A stretch of DNA of 64,000 nt from the NCBI GenBank assembly GCA_964370295.1, contig CAYJIR010000004.1, forward strand, positions 1 through 64,000, read 5' to 3'. The position numbers were made by a program, and so were the translations under genes. The notes under the pieces were generated by a model, which had not been told where the DNA came from, searched no databases, and saw nothing but the letters and a program-made list of their open reading frames with translations. Shown here one piece after another: positions 25,437 to 34,910 of this stretch. Source of the DNA: JAAYCI01 sp964370295 (GTDB lineage: Bacteria; Bacillota; Clostridia; Oscillospirales; Ruminococcaceae). Positions within the stretch are counted from its first letter, which is position 1, and each line of letters starts with the position of its first letter.

Positions 25437-25515
25437 TACTATACAGAAGGATATCATGGTTTGTCTCTTAAAATACGCATGCTGTGTATCCTGTTCTTTT
25501 CGGGAGGGTTATTCT

Positions 25516-25824
25516 ATGAAAATTCAATCTACCCCTGGGTTTCAGGCCTATCAAAACTATTTAACAGAGCTAAAAAGTGCCGATTCTTCTGCTGTTAAAA
25601 GCAAAGAAGAACGTACGATATCCAACCAAAACACCGATACTGTGTCTTTTAGCGGGTCGGCCGCGGCAAGAGCCGCCGTTGCTCGTGTTTCCCAACATGT
25701 TGCTGCCGAAACAAACGAGGTTGGCAATGCACAACGTTTGGCACAACTTACAGAGTCCATTGCACAAGGGCGCTATTTTATAGACACAGACGCGTTGGCC
25801 TCTTCTATTTTGGGCGAGGTATAA
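25516..25824 (+). CDS. flgM: Anti-sigma-28 factor FlgM
   Basis: 102 residues. FlgM binds and blocks the flagellar sigma factor until hook completion. The N-terminal half is polar and disordered; the C-terminal LAQLTESIAQGRYFIDTDAL corresponds to the sigma-binding helix pattern V-x-x-L-x-x-x-I-x-x-G-x-Y-x-I. The ATG has GGGAGGG ahead of it; a frame start 20 codons upstream lies before it without a site. First gene of a SigD-type transcript that also carries FlgN. Confidence 0.88.
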   Translation: MKIQSTPGFQAYQNYLTELKSADSSAVKSKEERTISNQNTDTVSFSGSAAARAAVARVSQHVAAETNEVGNAQRLAQLTESIAQGRYFIDTDALASSILGEV

Positions 25825-25846
25825 TTTAGAAACCGGAGGGCACTGT

Positions 25847-26341
25847 ATGGCTATCTCCTCGACACAACAAGAGTATTTCGCCTTCATGGCCGAATATGCC
25901 ACTTTTCTAGAGCACATGCTAGACGATGAACGAAACAAATTGCTGGCATTACAAAGCAAAGAATTGCCAAGAATCGAGCAAAGTATCGTCACTTCGCAGG
26001 CAAACGCCAAACAGTTGGAAAACCTTGAGACAAAAAGGTTGCATTTGCAAATGAAAGCCGGTTACAACGAGCTTAGTTTTTTGCAAATTCTAGAAACACA
26101 AGACAAAGAAGAACTTCGGGTTTTGCGTCCTTTGTACGACTCGTTCGAGCGCAATGTGCGTGAGATTCGCTTTTTTAATACCAAGTCTATGGCGGTGGCC
26201 AAAGACAACATGCAACATCTTAAACCCGGTGCCGTGTTGCCCGGTGTTGCCGGCGGCGAAGCCTCCACCGGGAACGAACCCTACTCGCGTCTTACGCAAA
26301 ACCCGGAAAGTTCCGGTGGGCTTTTGCAAACCAAAGTTTAG
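25847..26341 (+). CDS. flgN: Flagellar export chaperone FlgN
   Basis: 164 residues, a helical cytoplasmic protein with the long paired helices of FlgN, which escorts FlgK and FlgL to the export apparatus. The end of the protein is a polar tail (GNEPYSRLTQNP, LLQTKV) similar to the export chaperones of this group. Position between flgM and flgK fits. Sequence conservation in FlgN is low, so context carries much of the call. Confidence 0.82.
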   Translation: MAISSTQQEYFAFMAEYATFLEHMLDDERNKLLALQSKELPRIEQSIVTSQANAKQLENLETKRLHLQMKAGYNELSFLQILETQDKEELRVLRPLYDSFERNVREIRFFNTKSMAVAKDNMQHLKPGAVLPGVAGGEASTGNEPYSRLTQNPESSGGLLQTKV

Positions 26342-26362
26342 CACCACGGAGGATACACAACT

Positions 26363-27871
26363 ATGAGACCTACTTTTATGGGTTTTGAAACTGCCACGCT
26401 CGGCATGATGACACAACAAAAATCCCTAGATATAGTATCTAACAACTTAAGCAACGTGGGCACCACGGGCTACACTCGGCAAAGGGCCGATCATGTCTCC
26501 CTAAACATCGACATGCGCTACAGCAAATTCGCGCAAAATTCTGTGCCCTTAGCCGGGCAAGGCGTTACCGTCTATGGCATATCGCAATTGCGCGATCCCT
26601 TTTTAGATAAGCGCTTTCGCGAAGAATATGCCGATGTAGGCTACCACGACGTAATGTCGAATATTTTAACCGATGTCACCAGCGCTATAGACGAAATATC
26701 GCCGGCCTTGATGACGGAGGCTATGCTGGAGTTTGAAACCGCTTGGAACGAACTTTTACAAAAGCCCGGCGAAACCACAAACTCTGCCAACATTTTGGCA
26801 AGTGCCGAACAAATTGTTTCCATCTTCCACCAAATGTCGCAAAAATTAGACAATGTGTGGGTGCAGCACAGCGACAGCGTGCAACAGGAAATCAACGATA
26901 TCAATTCCATTTTGCAAGGCATCGCCATCTTAAACGACGAAATCTCCAAGGAAATTTTCAACAGCATCGATGTGGGCAACATGAACTATCAACCACTGGA
27001 ACTGCTAGATCAACGCAATGTTTTGTTAGACGAGCTCTCCTATTATGGCGATATCACCTACGAAGAGCTGGACAACGGCATGGTAAATGTTTCCTTGGGC
27101 GGTGTTTCGGTGGTGGACGGCGACGAATATGAGACCTTGGCCTACGACACCGTGGAAATAGACGAAGGCTATCCCACCGTTCGTATCTATTGGAACGATT
27201 CGGGCGAGGACGCCAACTTTACCACCGGCTCTTTGCGTGGCTACTTGGATGCCCTTAACGGGCGCGGTGTGCACACCATCAACGAAGACAACTCTAACTA
27301 CGCACAAGGTGTTTTATACTACAAACAGAAAATAGACAATTTTGCCATCACTTTTGCCGAGTCTTTTAACAACGTCATTCAAATAGAGAACACAGACCCG
27401 CCGCAATATAAAACAATGTTCACATTTGATAACGACAACACGCAAAGCGCCGCCTCCATACGCATCAACGAAGAATGGGCCGCGAATTCTTCCTATATTA
27501 TTGAAAATGTGCAAGATAAATTGGTGAACGGCGGCGACGACAACAGCTTTGCCGCAAAGGTATATCAGCTTTTCCAAAACGATATGGAGTTTGGCGAATT
27601 TACCGGCACCATGCAAGAATACATCCAGTTTTATTCCGCCACAAAACTGGGCAATGATCTTGCCTACAACAACACACGCCTGGAAGCTGTTCTTACGGTC
27701 TCTGATGATCTGTTAAATCAGGTGCAGGCCATTTCCGGTGTTTCTATGGACGAAGAAGGCGTGGACATGATGATGTACCAAAAGGCGTATGACGCCGTGG
27801 CACGTGTGTTTACCACACTGGACGAAATGTTGGATAAACTGATTAACGGCACGGGCGTTGTGGGCCGATAA
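26363..27871 (+). CDS. flgK: Flagellar hook-associated protein 1
   Basis: 502 residues. FlgK joins hook and filament. The N-terminal MGFETATLGMMTQQKSLDIV and NNLSNVGTTGYTRQRAD form the Flg_bb_rod segment and the C-terminal segment ending YQKAYDAVARVFTTLDEMLD is the coiled-coil pair found in all axial proteins. Length is ordinary. An AGGAT site precedes the ATG, 22 bases after flgN. Confidence 0.95.
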   Translation: MRPTFMGFETATLGMMTQQKSLDIVSNNLSNVGTTGYTRQRADHVSLNIDMRYSKFAQNSVPLAGQGVTVYGISQLRDPFLDKRFREEYADVGYHDVMSNILTDVTSAIDEISPALMTEAMLEFETAWNELLQKPGETTNSANILASAEQIVSIFHQMSQKLDNVWVQHSDSVQQEINDINSILQGIAILNDEISKEIFNSIDVGNMNYQPLELLDQRNVLLDELSYYGDITYEELDNGMVNVSLGGVSVVDGDEYETLAYDTVEIDEGYPTVRIYWNDSGEDANFTTGSLRGYLDALNGRGVHTINEDNSNYAQGVLYYKQKIDNFAITFAESFNNVIQIENTDPPQYKTMFTFDNDNTQSAASIRINEEWAANSSYIIENVQDKLVNGGDDNSFAAKVYQLFQNDMEFGEFTGTMQEYIQFYSATKLGNDLAYNNTRLEAVLTVSDDLLNQVQAISGVSMDEEGVDMMMYQKAYDAVARVFTTLDEMLDKLINGTGVVGR

Positions 27872-27910
27872 ACGCGCTTTTGTCTTATTTATTTCACGGA
27901 GGATACTCTT

Positions 27911-28936
27911 ATGCGCATCACGCATCAATCCCAAACACGAAATTATCTTAGCCGCATGAATCGCAACTTAAGTCAGTTGTCTCAGTCAAACGATAAGATG
28001 AGCAGTGGGCGTGTTTTTAACAAAAGCTATGAAAATGTAACCGATGCCACGAAGGCCTTGCGTACACGTGTTTTGATAGATGACAACCAACGCTACCAAA
28101 CCACGGTGCAAGAGGCCACAGGGCGTGCCGATTCTGCCGAAGATGGTCTGCGCACTACCGTGGGCCTTGTTACCCGGGCACAAGAACTTGTGATACAAAG
28201 CCTAAACGGCACAGTTTCTGAGGAAGACCGTAGCAAAATTGCCGCTGAGGTGGAAAACCTGCAAGGGGAGGTTTTCCAAATCATGAACAGCTCCTACAGC
28301 AACTCTTTCCTGTTTGCGGCCTCGGGTGGGGCCACCCCCCACACCGCGCCCTTCGTCATTCACGGCAACCAATTGCAATACAACGGCACCCCGGTGGACG
28401 ACATGGTCGGCCTTCCCGACGGTAGCATCGTGTATGATTACGGCAGTGGGGCAGAGCCCATTTTGTATAACACACCAAACTATGTAGACATTGGCTTTGG
28501 CTATCGAAACGAAAACGGTCAAGTAGATCCCAACACCGCTTTTTTAGACACCTTTTCCGGTGTGGAAAGTTTTGGCTTTGGCACCACCGAAAACGGAATG
28601 CCCTTAAATGTGTGGAGTCTATTGGGCGATGTTGCCGCCAATTTACGTGGCAGCAACATGGAACGCTTAGGGGAGAATTTAGATACCTTGCCCCTTGTGG
28701 CCGATAATCTGCTGGTGGCAATCACCGAAATTGGAGCGCGTTCTTCTCTTTTAGAAAACACCGCTGCCCGTTTGGAAAACGAGTATGTCAACCTTGCAGA
28801 AAACCAAAACGATCTCGAGTTTATCGATGTTGCCGAAGAAATTATGTTTAACAAAACCTACGAGCGAAGCTGGATGATTACCCTGCAACTTGGTAGCAAG
28901 ATTTTGCCGGAAACACTGTTTAATTTTTTACGTTAG
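27911..28936 (+). CDS. flgL: Flagellar hook-associated protein 3
   Basis: 341 residues. MRITHQSQTRNYLSRMNRNLSQL and the later SSGRVFNKSYENVTDA segment (usual GKRINKPSDDP in others) are flagellin-like; the C-terminus pairs in a coiled coil (LENEYVNLAENQND, EEIMFNKTYERSWMITLQLG). FlgL is the junction ring next to the filament. It follows flgK as in Bacillus. Confidence 0.93.
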   Translation: MRITHQSQTRNYLSRMNRNLSQLSQSNDKMSSGRVFNKSYENVTDATKALRTRVLIDDNQRYQTTVQEATGRADSAEDGLRTTVGLVTRAQELVIQSLNGTVSEEDRSKIAAEVENLQGEVFQIMNSSYSNSFLFAASGGATPHTAPFVIHGNQLQYNGTPVDDMVGLPDGSIVYDYGSGAEPILYNTPNYVDIGFGYRNENGQVDPNTAFLDTFSGVESFGFGTTENGMPLNVWSLLGDVAANLRGSNMERLGENLDTLPLVADNLLVAITEIGARSSLLENTAARLENEYVNLAENQNDLEFIDVAEEIMFNKTYERSWMITLQLGSKILPETLFNFLR

Positions 28937-29044
28937 TTGATACGTCCATTTAATAAATACCACCTTTCACCATCTCGAAAGACCGAAAAGCGGTTTATAT
29001 AAAGTTGGAAAAAGTACAAGTTTAACAAGGGGTGAGCTTATACA

Positions 29045-29638
29045 ATGAAACCGTTGCTAGAGATTACTACTGTTCGTGCCCAATATGAGTATCAAATAGA
29101 ACGGGCACGGCTGGAAATTAGCCAGCCATCACCAAAAGTAGAGCGCACTACACAACGTGCCTCTTTAAACATGCGCCAGGAGAGTGGACGCCTTATCATG
29201 GATTCTGTGCGCAGGCGCAGTGACATGGGCTTTAAAGGCGTTGTGGAAGAAGCCGAGTATGAAGGAGACAAAGGTTTGCAAGTGGCCCAAGAAGCCACCA
29301 GCACCTATGCTGAAATTGGCAATCAGCTGGCCAAAATTTCGCAAAACACCAACATACCCGACACACTTTGGGGGCAAAGTTCCATACATAACAAAGGCGA
29401 TTTGGTGCTGATGCCCCTATCCCCTGTGGAAATACAATATGTGCCCGCCAAAGTGCACACAAGCTACAACCCCGGCAGCATGCGCGCCGACTGGAACATC
29501 AACAAAGCCCAGCTCGATTTTGTGCCGGGATCTTTTTCCTTGGTGTTTTCTCAGTATGCTTCCATCAATGTTGAATATATTGGTGGTTTTAACTATGTCC
29601 CCCCCAGTGCCTCCCCGGATTTTGATGGGCACGCCTAG
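29045..29638 (+). CDS. DUF6470 (YviE-like) flagellar operon protein
   Basis: 197 residues. It begins with LEITTVRAQYEYQIERARLEISQP, and carries a long R/Q/E-rich helical segment followed by a beta-rich end with Y/F-P motifs. Such proteins stand between flgL and fliW in Bacillus (yviE), exactly as here. Function is unknown; it is likely linked to filament-stage gene control or to FliW. Identification is by position and overall pattern. Confidence 0.75.
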   Translation: MKPLLEITTVRAQYEYQIERARLEISQPSPKVERTTQRASLNMRQESGRLIMDSVRRRSDMGFKGVVEEAEYEGDKGLQVAQEATSTYAEIGNQLAKISQNTNIPDTLWGQSSIHNKGDLVLMPLSPVEIQYVPAKVHTSYNPGSMRADWNINKAQLDFVPGSFSLVFSQYASINVEYIGGFNYVPPSASPDFDGHA

Positions 29639-29743
29639 TCAACTTCTTTCATCTTTGCTTTGGCGGTTTTCCCTGTGTGCCTTATTGAGTCTTTATGGGT
29701 GGTTTGTACACAATGGGTACACAGCACTTAATATGTTAGATAC

Positions 29744-29789
29744 AAAAACACACGGCCATGCGGCAAGCCCGCCAAAGTCGTGTGTTTTT
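29744..29789 (+). terminator. Hairpin with T-tract between DUF6470 gene and fliW
   Basis: AAAAACACACG (29744-29754) and CGTGTGTTTTT (29779-29789) pair over 11 bases, with an inner GCGG..CCGC stem, and the right arm ends in five T. It may end the flgM transcript before fliW-csrA, or act as an attenuator. No clear promoter follows in 29790-29880. Confidence 0.6.
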
Positions 29790-29886
29790 AAAAGTCCACA
29801 TTCTATACTAAAGGCATCTATACCTTTTGCATTCCCACCCAACGGGCAAATTTAACACCACTGTTTAACAAGGAGAGTGCTTCGCC

Positions 29887-30324
29887 ATGAGAATTAGTAC
29901 GCGCGATTTTGGTATTATTGACCTAAATGAAAGCGAGCTTTTATTTTTCCCCGAGCCCATTTTTGGCTATGAGGGTCTACAGCATTTTGCCCTGCTAAGC
30001 TATGAGGGCGAACAAAATGGTATCTCTTTTTTACAGTCTGTGGAACGCGCCGATGTATGCTTTGTGGTGCTGGATCCCGAAGCTTTAAACCTGCCGTACG
30101 AACCCACCATTTCCAAAGAAACCGCCGCTCTTTTGGGCGATGTAGGCCCCATCGCTTTGCGCCTTATCGCCGTTATACCCAATGATTTTCGCAACACCAC
30201 CGTCAACATGAAAAGCCCCCTTGTTATCAACACGACAAACCGGCTTGCCACACAGGTGATTTTAGACGAGGACTTTCCTTTGCGCATGCGCCTATTCGAT
30301 GCACAGGAGGAAGGCGCATGCTAA
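29887..30324 (+). CDS. fliW: Flagellar assembly factor FliW
   Basis: 145 residues. The start MRISTRDFG and the middle FFPEPIFGYEGLQHFALL are the FliW signature. FliW binds either flagellin or CsrA; when free of flagellin it releases translational repression of flagellin. It overlaps the csrA start by seven bases, the usual pair. No flagellin gene is present in the window. Confidence 0.93.
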   Translation: MRISTRDFGIIDLNESELLFFPEPIFGYEGLQHFALLSYEGEQNGISFLQSVERADVCFVVLDPEALNLPYEPTISKETAALLGDVGPIALRLIAVIPNDFRNTTVNMKSPLVINTTNRLATQVILDEDFPLRMRLFDAQEEGAC

Positions 30325-30575
30325 TATTAACCCGAAAGCTTGGCCAAGGCTTCACCATTGGCGAAGAAGTGGAAATCACCATCACCGAAATTTCCGGCGA
30401 CAAGGTGCGTGTGGGCATCAACGCACCCAAAAACATTAAAGTGTTGCGCAGCGAATTACACGAAACCTTGCAAATGAACCAGCAGGCCGCCGGTTCGGCC
30501 AGCAGCAGTTCTTTGCAAGCCTTGGCGCTGGGTTTGCAAGCGGAATCGAAACTGCAAGATAAAGACAAGCGCTAG
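30318..30575 (+). CDS. csrA: Carbon storage regulator CsrA
   Basis: 85 residues. The start MLILTRKLGQGFTIGEEVEITI is the CsrA core; it is an RNA-binding dimer that covers GGA motifs near flagellin start sites. The body to residue 50 is canonical and a longer C-terminal extension of about 25 residues rich in Ser/Gln/Leu follows. ATG start overlaps fliW. Confidence 0.94.
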   Translation: MLILTRKLGQGFTIGEEVEITITEISGDKVRVGINAPKNIKVLRSELHETLQMNQQAAGSASSSSLQALALGLQAESKLQDKDKR

Positions 30576-30597
30576 CGGTTTATTGCCCCACACAGCA

Positions 30598-31206
30598 TTA
30601 CTCTTCTTGCTCTAGTTGCCATTGCTTCTCCAGTTTGGCCGTATAGGTGCTTAAGGCGATATAATTTTCTTCCGACATACTGTCTACCTCGCAAAGCAGC
30701 ATTTTTTCGCCCTTGTAAAAATCCAATTTTTTGTGCACCGTAAGGCGCAAGGCATGTAAAGTAAAAAAATCCACCTGGGCCGAAAGATACAGCGTTTGCC
30801 CCTGTGTGAATTCGTGAGGACTTATTAGTTTTATAAGCCCCATGGAAAGATATAATATTTTCACCGGCTCTAGTTTGCCTTTTTTGGATGCAGTATTGCT
30901 TATCACGGCCTCTAGCTCAATATTGCTTAAAAACAAAGTGCGCGCCGTTTCTAGTTTTTCCCCGTTTAGATTTGTCAATTGTAACATTTCAGACGTAGAC
31001 AAATATGTGTCGCCTTCAAATTCGGCCAAAGCCTTATCGCCCAGCACCCAGTAAATGCTGGCACGATGCCCCAGCGGCACCAAAGGAACAAATTCGCCGT
31101 AAAAGTTTAGCGCGTCTCCACGCGGAATAATCTGTGCGTAACCCGTTTCTTCTATATCATTGTATTCGGTTTTCAACAGCGCCGGGAAAGAATAATACTG
31201 CCTCAT
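30598..31206 (-). CDS. Unidentified protein, distantly PilZ-like, convergent inside the flagellar cluster
   Basis: 202 residues from the ATG at 31206 behind AGGAGATAACA; a longer frame starting at 31281 overlaps the divergent gene. No clear family is recognised. The C-terminal half has a beta-strand rhythm and phrases (ILYLSMGLIKLIS, LHALRLTVHKKLDF, LLCEVDSMSEENY) that resemble a degenerate PilZ domain without the RxxxR and D/NxSxxG cyclic-di-GMP ligands. It is the only minus-strand gene within the flagellar run and ends 22 bases after csrA, so it converges on fliW-csrA. Confidence 0.6.
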   Translation of the reverse strand: MRQYYSFPALLKTEYNDIEETGYAQIIPRGDALNFYGEFVPLVPLGHRASIYWVLGDKALAEFEGDTYLSTSEMLQLTNLNGEKLETARTLFLSNIELEAVISNTASKKGKLEPVKILYLSMGLIKLISPHEFTQGQTLYLSAQVDFFTLHALRLTVHKKLDFYKGEKMLLCEVDSMSEENYIALSTYTAKLEKQWQLEQEE

Positions 31207-31263
31207 TGTTATCTCCTGTAAATATACGTTATCAACCCTTGTGTTTGGAAAGAGGTAAGAGCC

Positions 31264-31734
31264 ATGGAGCTTGCCGCCCAATTATACGATTTACTCGCTG
31301 AAAAAAAGAGCAAATTTTTACAGTATGAACAGCTAACGCAGGACATGCTGCATTGTAGCACAGATGACTTAGGTGATTATATCACAAAAAGAGGGAATCT
31401 CGCAAACGAAATTGATTTGCTTAGCGAGCGGATGCAGGAACTGTATCAGCCACAAAAAAACGCAGAGCTATATGCAAAAATTTGTTTTGCACAAGCCGAT
31501 TTCGCAGACGTGCCCAAAGCCATGCACCCTCTATTTACGCTGGGCCAGGAAGTGCGCGCTGTTTTAGCGCGCACACAAAAGATGGAGCCCGCCATCATGC
31601 AGCGCCTAGAAACCCTGAAAACCGAGGCATTTCAAAAAATAAAAGAAAACCGCAATATGCCTAAAATTAAAAAATACCTTTCCAATCTCGGTGAACAGCC
31701 CGGCAGTGGACATTTCACAAGCACAAAAATTTAA
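31264..31734 (+). CDS. FlgN/FliT-like flagellar chaperone-type helical protein
   Basis: 156 residues. Three helices with K/E/L pattern and a tail QPGSGHFTSTKI that recalls the end of FlgN-type chaperones. It begins 57 bases after the divergent gene and is followed by fliD, so it may be the chaperone of FliD, like FliT. Two chaperone-type genes exist therefore in this cluster. The family assignment is moderate. Confidence 0.6.
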   Translation: MELAAQLYDLLAEKKSKFLQYEQLTQDMLHCSTDDLGDYITKRGNLANEIDLLSERMQELYQPQKNAELYAKICFAQADFADVPKAMHPLFTLGQEVRAVLARTQKMEPAIMQRLETLKTEAFQKIKENRNMPKIKKYLSNLGEQPGSGHFTSTKI

Positions 31735-31751
31735 ATATTTCCCCAAACTGC

Positions 31752-31778
31752 TAATTTCTTTTCTTTTTCTGCCGAATA
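31752..31778 (+). promoter_or_regulatory. SigD-like promoter upstream of fliD
   Basis: TAAT (31752-31755), 15-base spacer, GCCGAATA (31771-31778), compared with TAAA-N15-GCCGATAA. The -10 element is seven of eight. It is located 53 bases before the fliD start. Confidence 0.5.
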
Positions 31779-31830
31779 TATATTATGAAAGCAATTATGT
31801 TATTGTTAATTTCTGTAAGGAGGGCTTCTC

Positions 31831-34797
31831 ATGGCCATCAATTCTCTAAGTTACGCTAGTAATGGTTATGCCGGCCTCGTTTCCGGCATTGATACCGAAA
31901 CTGTTGTAAAGGATATGCTGGCCGGCACACAGGCAAAAATAGATGCCGCCGGCCAAGATAAACAAACACTGCTTAATAAACAAAGCATGTATAGCGATGT
32001 GGCCAGCCAGCTAAAAACTTTACAAAGCAGTTTTATGAGTTTTAGCTCGTCCACCAACTTGCTGTCGAGCTCTTTTTATAACCAAATGAACACCACTTTG
32101 CTTACGCCTATCGCCGGGCAAAATCCTGCCTTTTCGGTTACGGCCACAAGCTCTTCCAGCACAGGTACCTATAAACTCACCTCTATCTCCCAGTTGGCCA
32201 CGGCACACACCATCAAAACAAAAGAGGTTGCCAGTGGGGCTGTTAGTGGTGCTTTAAACGCCGATGTGGCACGCAATATTTTGTACGAATACAGTGGTGG
32301 CGAAGTGCCAAGGGATGCCGACCTTATCATCCAAGTGGGCAACAAAAGTGTCACTATAGAGGACGCGCCGGAAACACTTGGCGGCAAAACAAGCTCGGAA
32401 ATTGTAGATATCATCAACGCGGAGTTCGAGGCTGCCGGTGTAAATGGTGAGGCCGCATTTGTTGGCAATAAACTCACCATTTATGCCGATGATGCCAACG
32501 ACTTCATTCGTGTCCACGGCAATTTTGGATCTGATTCTGTAGACGCTTCTCTCTCTATGCAAATGTTTGGCGAAGGCATAGAAGACCTCAGCGCACAAGG
32601 CACATTTAGCGCCTCTATAGACTCCGATTTATATCTGCCCAGCATCACGGTGGAACTAGACGGACGCGAGCAAGACATCTACCTTGATTTTGCAAGCTTA
32701 CGTGCCTTGGCCGGTGTAGATGCCGCAGGCAATGAAGTGCTCAGTGATGGTGGCACCGCTTTGGTGGCCAGCTTACAAGAATCTTTAAGCCGTAGCTTTG
32801 GCAACGGTGTTCAGGTGACAGAAAGCGGTGGGGAGCTCACATTTACAACCGGCAGTGCCTCCTCCACTTTGGTGTTAACGGGCACCCACACCTCTATGGA
32901 GCTTTTTGGTCTCACCAGTGGTATCTCAAATAAACTAAATGCCTCCTTGTCCTTAAACGAATTAAACTTTGCCTCCGATTTACAAGGAAGTCGCCACTCT
33001 TTCTCCATCAACGGTGTCGATTTCTCGTACGATTCCACCACATCTCTTTCCACCATCATCACCGACATCAACAACAGCAAAGCCGGTGTGAAAATCATCT
33101 ATCAAGAAGCCGAGGACAAGTTTATCATCCAACGCTCCGAAACAGGCCTCACTAGCGAAAGCGACCCCTTTTCTGCCATCGATATGTCACAAACCGAGGG
33201 CAACTTGCTCTCTGCCCTATTTGGCGTAGAAGGCGGCGAAAACTATACCAGCCACAGCATCAGCCAGGCCATGACCGGCGCCGCAAGTGTAGATGCAAAT
33301 GAGTATCAATACGGCGGCACTTACATGATTAATGTAAATGGCACAAACTACACCTACACCGTTCCTCAAAAATCGGGCATAGACGAGCGCTACACAGCCG
33401 AAGAGTTTACGGAAAAACTTAACGAATCTCTGCGGAGTAGCTTTGGCACCTTGGCCGATGGCACACAAACCATAGAACTTAACTACGACAGCACCTTAGA
33501 ACAGTTTTCCATCATCTCTAACAAGGACTCCCTCATTGTAAAAATGCCCACAGGCACTGTTGGAAGCGACGTGAAAACACTAGGCTTTGCAGCCGATGCC
33601 TCCACACGCATCACAGATGGTTCCACCACCCTAAGCGAGGCCGGCATACAATTTGGCGCCGGTGGCTCTATCACAGTGCAATCCGGCACAGACACCATCA
33701 CCCTTGACGGTGCTGCACTAAACGGGCTTAGTTTAGATGAAGTGGCCGTAGAGCTGCAAAATGCCATACAAGCTGCAAACCCCGGCTCTACTGCCACCGT
33801 AGAATTTGACAAAAACGCTGCAGCCTTCCGCATTTTGGGCATAGATATTCCTATGGATATCATGATAGACGGCGGCACAGACGGTACCGGCACGGAAAAA
33901 CTATTGGGTGACGAGCATATACAATTGCATCAAGCCGCTGCCACTGATGCCACCGATGTAAGCTATGGCACAAATGCCATCGTGTGGATTGACGGGGTAG
34001 AACTAGAACGCGCCAGCAATACCTTTGAATACAACAATATGTCTTTCACAGTAAATGCACTTTACAACGTGGGCGAAGGCGCGGCCGGTGTGGCCACAGA
34101 TATTGTGGTAGAACGCGACACCGAGGTCATTTCCGAAACGATACAAGAATTCCTCACAGCCTATAACGAAGCCATCACCATGTTCAACGAATTATATACA
34201 GCCGACCCCACCTATAAGGATTATGCCCCGCTCACCAGCGACCAAATGGCCTCCATGTCCGAAACAGAAATTGAAAACTGGGAAGAAAAATCCAAAGAAG
34301 GCCTGCTTCGCATGGATGACAACCTGTTTAAAATATTAGACAGCATGCGTACTTCCATGTACACACGGCCCCTTGGCAGTTCCATTGCCATTTATGACCT
34401 CGGCATCGACACCAGCTTCTACAGTGAAAGTGGCCACTTCGATTTAAGCAGTGAGGCAGACTTGATGGCTGCCCTAGAACAAGACCCCGAAGCCGTTATG
34501 AACCTGTTTTCCGGCCCCGGTGGTATTATGGAACAACTGAATAACGCCATCAATGATGCTGTGGGTTCCACGGGCTACCTCACACGCGAGGCCGGTTCTA
34601 ATGCCTTGGATGTCAATTCTAACATCTATAAACAAATTGAAGACATAGACGAGCAAATGCTCACCTTAGAAAATCGGTACTGGAACGAGTACGACCGTTA
34701 CTGGAGCCAGTTTAATGCCATGGAAAGCTATATACAGCAAATGAACGAGCAAATGTCTTGGCTACAAAGCTCTTTGTCTAACAGCACTACCAGCTAA
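31831..34797 (+). CDS. fliD: Flagellar filament cap protein FliD, unusually long
   Basis: 988 residues; FliD is normally about 450-600. FliD forms the distal cap that folds flagellin. The N-terminal segment (GYAGLVSGIDTETVVKDMLA) and the C-terminal part (FLTAYNEAITMFNEL, then GSSIAIYDLGIDTSFYSESG) match the family ends. The middle 500 residues are several repeated beta-rich modules with DANEYQYGG, YTVPQKSG and VEFDKNAAAFRIL segments. These are probably surface-exposed outer domains of the cap. AAGGAGGG precedes the start. Length is the oddity. Confidence 0.9.
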   Translation: MAINSLSYASNGYAGLVSGIDTETVVKDMLAGTQAKIDAAGQDKQTLLNKQSMYSDVASQLKTLQSSFMSFSSSTNLLSSSFYNQMNTTLLTPIAGQNPAFSVTATSSSSTGTYKLTSISQLATAHTIKTKEVASGAVSGALNADVARNILYEYSGGEVPRDADLIIQVGNKSVTIEDAPETLGGKTSSEIVDIINAEFEAAGVNGEAAFVGNKLTIYADDANDFIRVHGNFGSDSVDASLSMQMFGEGIEDLSAQGTFSASIDSDLYLPSITVELDGREQDIYLDFASLRALAGVDAAGNEVLSDGGTALVASLQESLSRSFGNGVQVTESGGELTFTTGSASSTLVLTGTHTSMELFGLTSGISNKLNASLSLNELNFASDLQGSRHSFSINGVDFSYDSTTSLSTIITDINNSKAGVKIIYQEAEDKFIIQRSETGLTSESDPFSAIDMSQTEGNLLSALFGVEGGENYTSHSISQAMTGAASVDANEYQYGGTYMINVNGTNYTYTVPQKSGIDERYTAEEFTEKLNESLRSSFGTLADGTQTIELNYDSTLEQFSIISNKDSLIVKMPTGTVGSDVKTLGFAADASTRITDGSTTLSEAGIQFGAGGSITVQSGTDTITLDGAALNGLSLDEVAVELQNAIQAANPGSTATVEFDKNAAAFRILGIDIPMDIMIDGGTDGTGTEKLLGDEHIQLHQAAATDATDVSYGTNAIVWIDGVELERASNTFEYNNMSFTVNALYNVGEGAAGVATDIVVERDTEVISETIQEFLTAYNEAITMFNELYTADPTYKDYAPLTSDQMASMSETEIENWEEKSKEGLLRMDDNLFKILDSMRTSMYTRPLGSSIAIYDLGIDTSFYSESGHFDLSSEADLMAALEQDPEAVMNLFSGPGGIMEQLNNAINDAVGSTGYLTREAGSNALDVNSNIYKQIEDIDEQMLTLENRYWNEYDRYWSQFNAMESYIQQMNEQMSWLQSSLSNSTTS

Positions 34798-34910
34798 ACA
34801 AACCTTTTCTTGGCCCCTACTGTCTTGTGCCTAACCCGCCATATGCAGCCGCGCCGGATAGCTAGGTCACTTCCACTTCAATTTGTTATACAGAAAAGAG
34901 GATATCCCTT

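Noticed and set aside
29439..29855. 138-codon plus-strand frame overlapping the DUF6470 gene end and the intergenic region
   Set aside because: Starts inside the DUF6470 gene in another frame, runs through the hairpin at 29744-29789 and shows no binding site or family resemblance.
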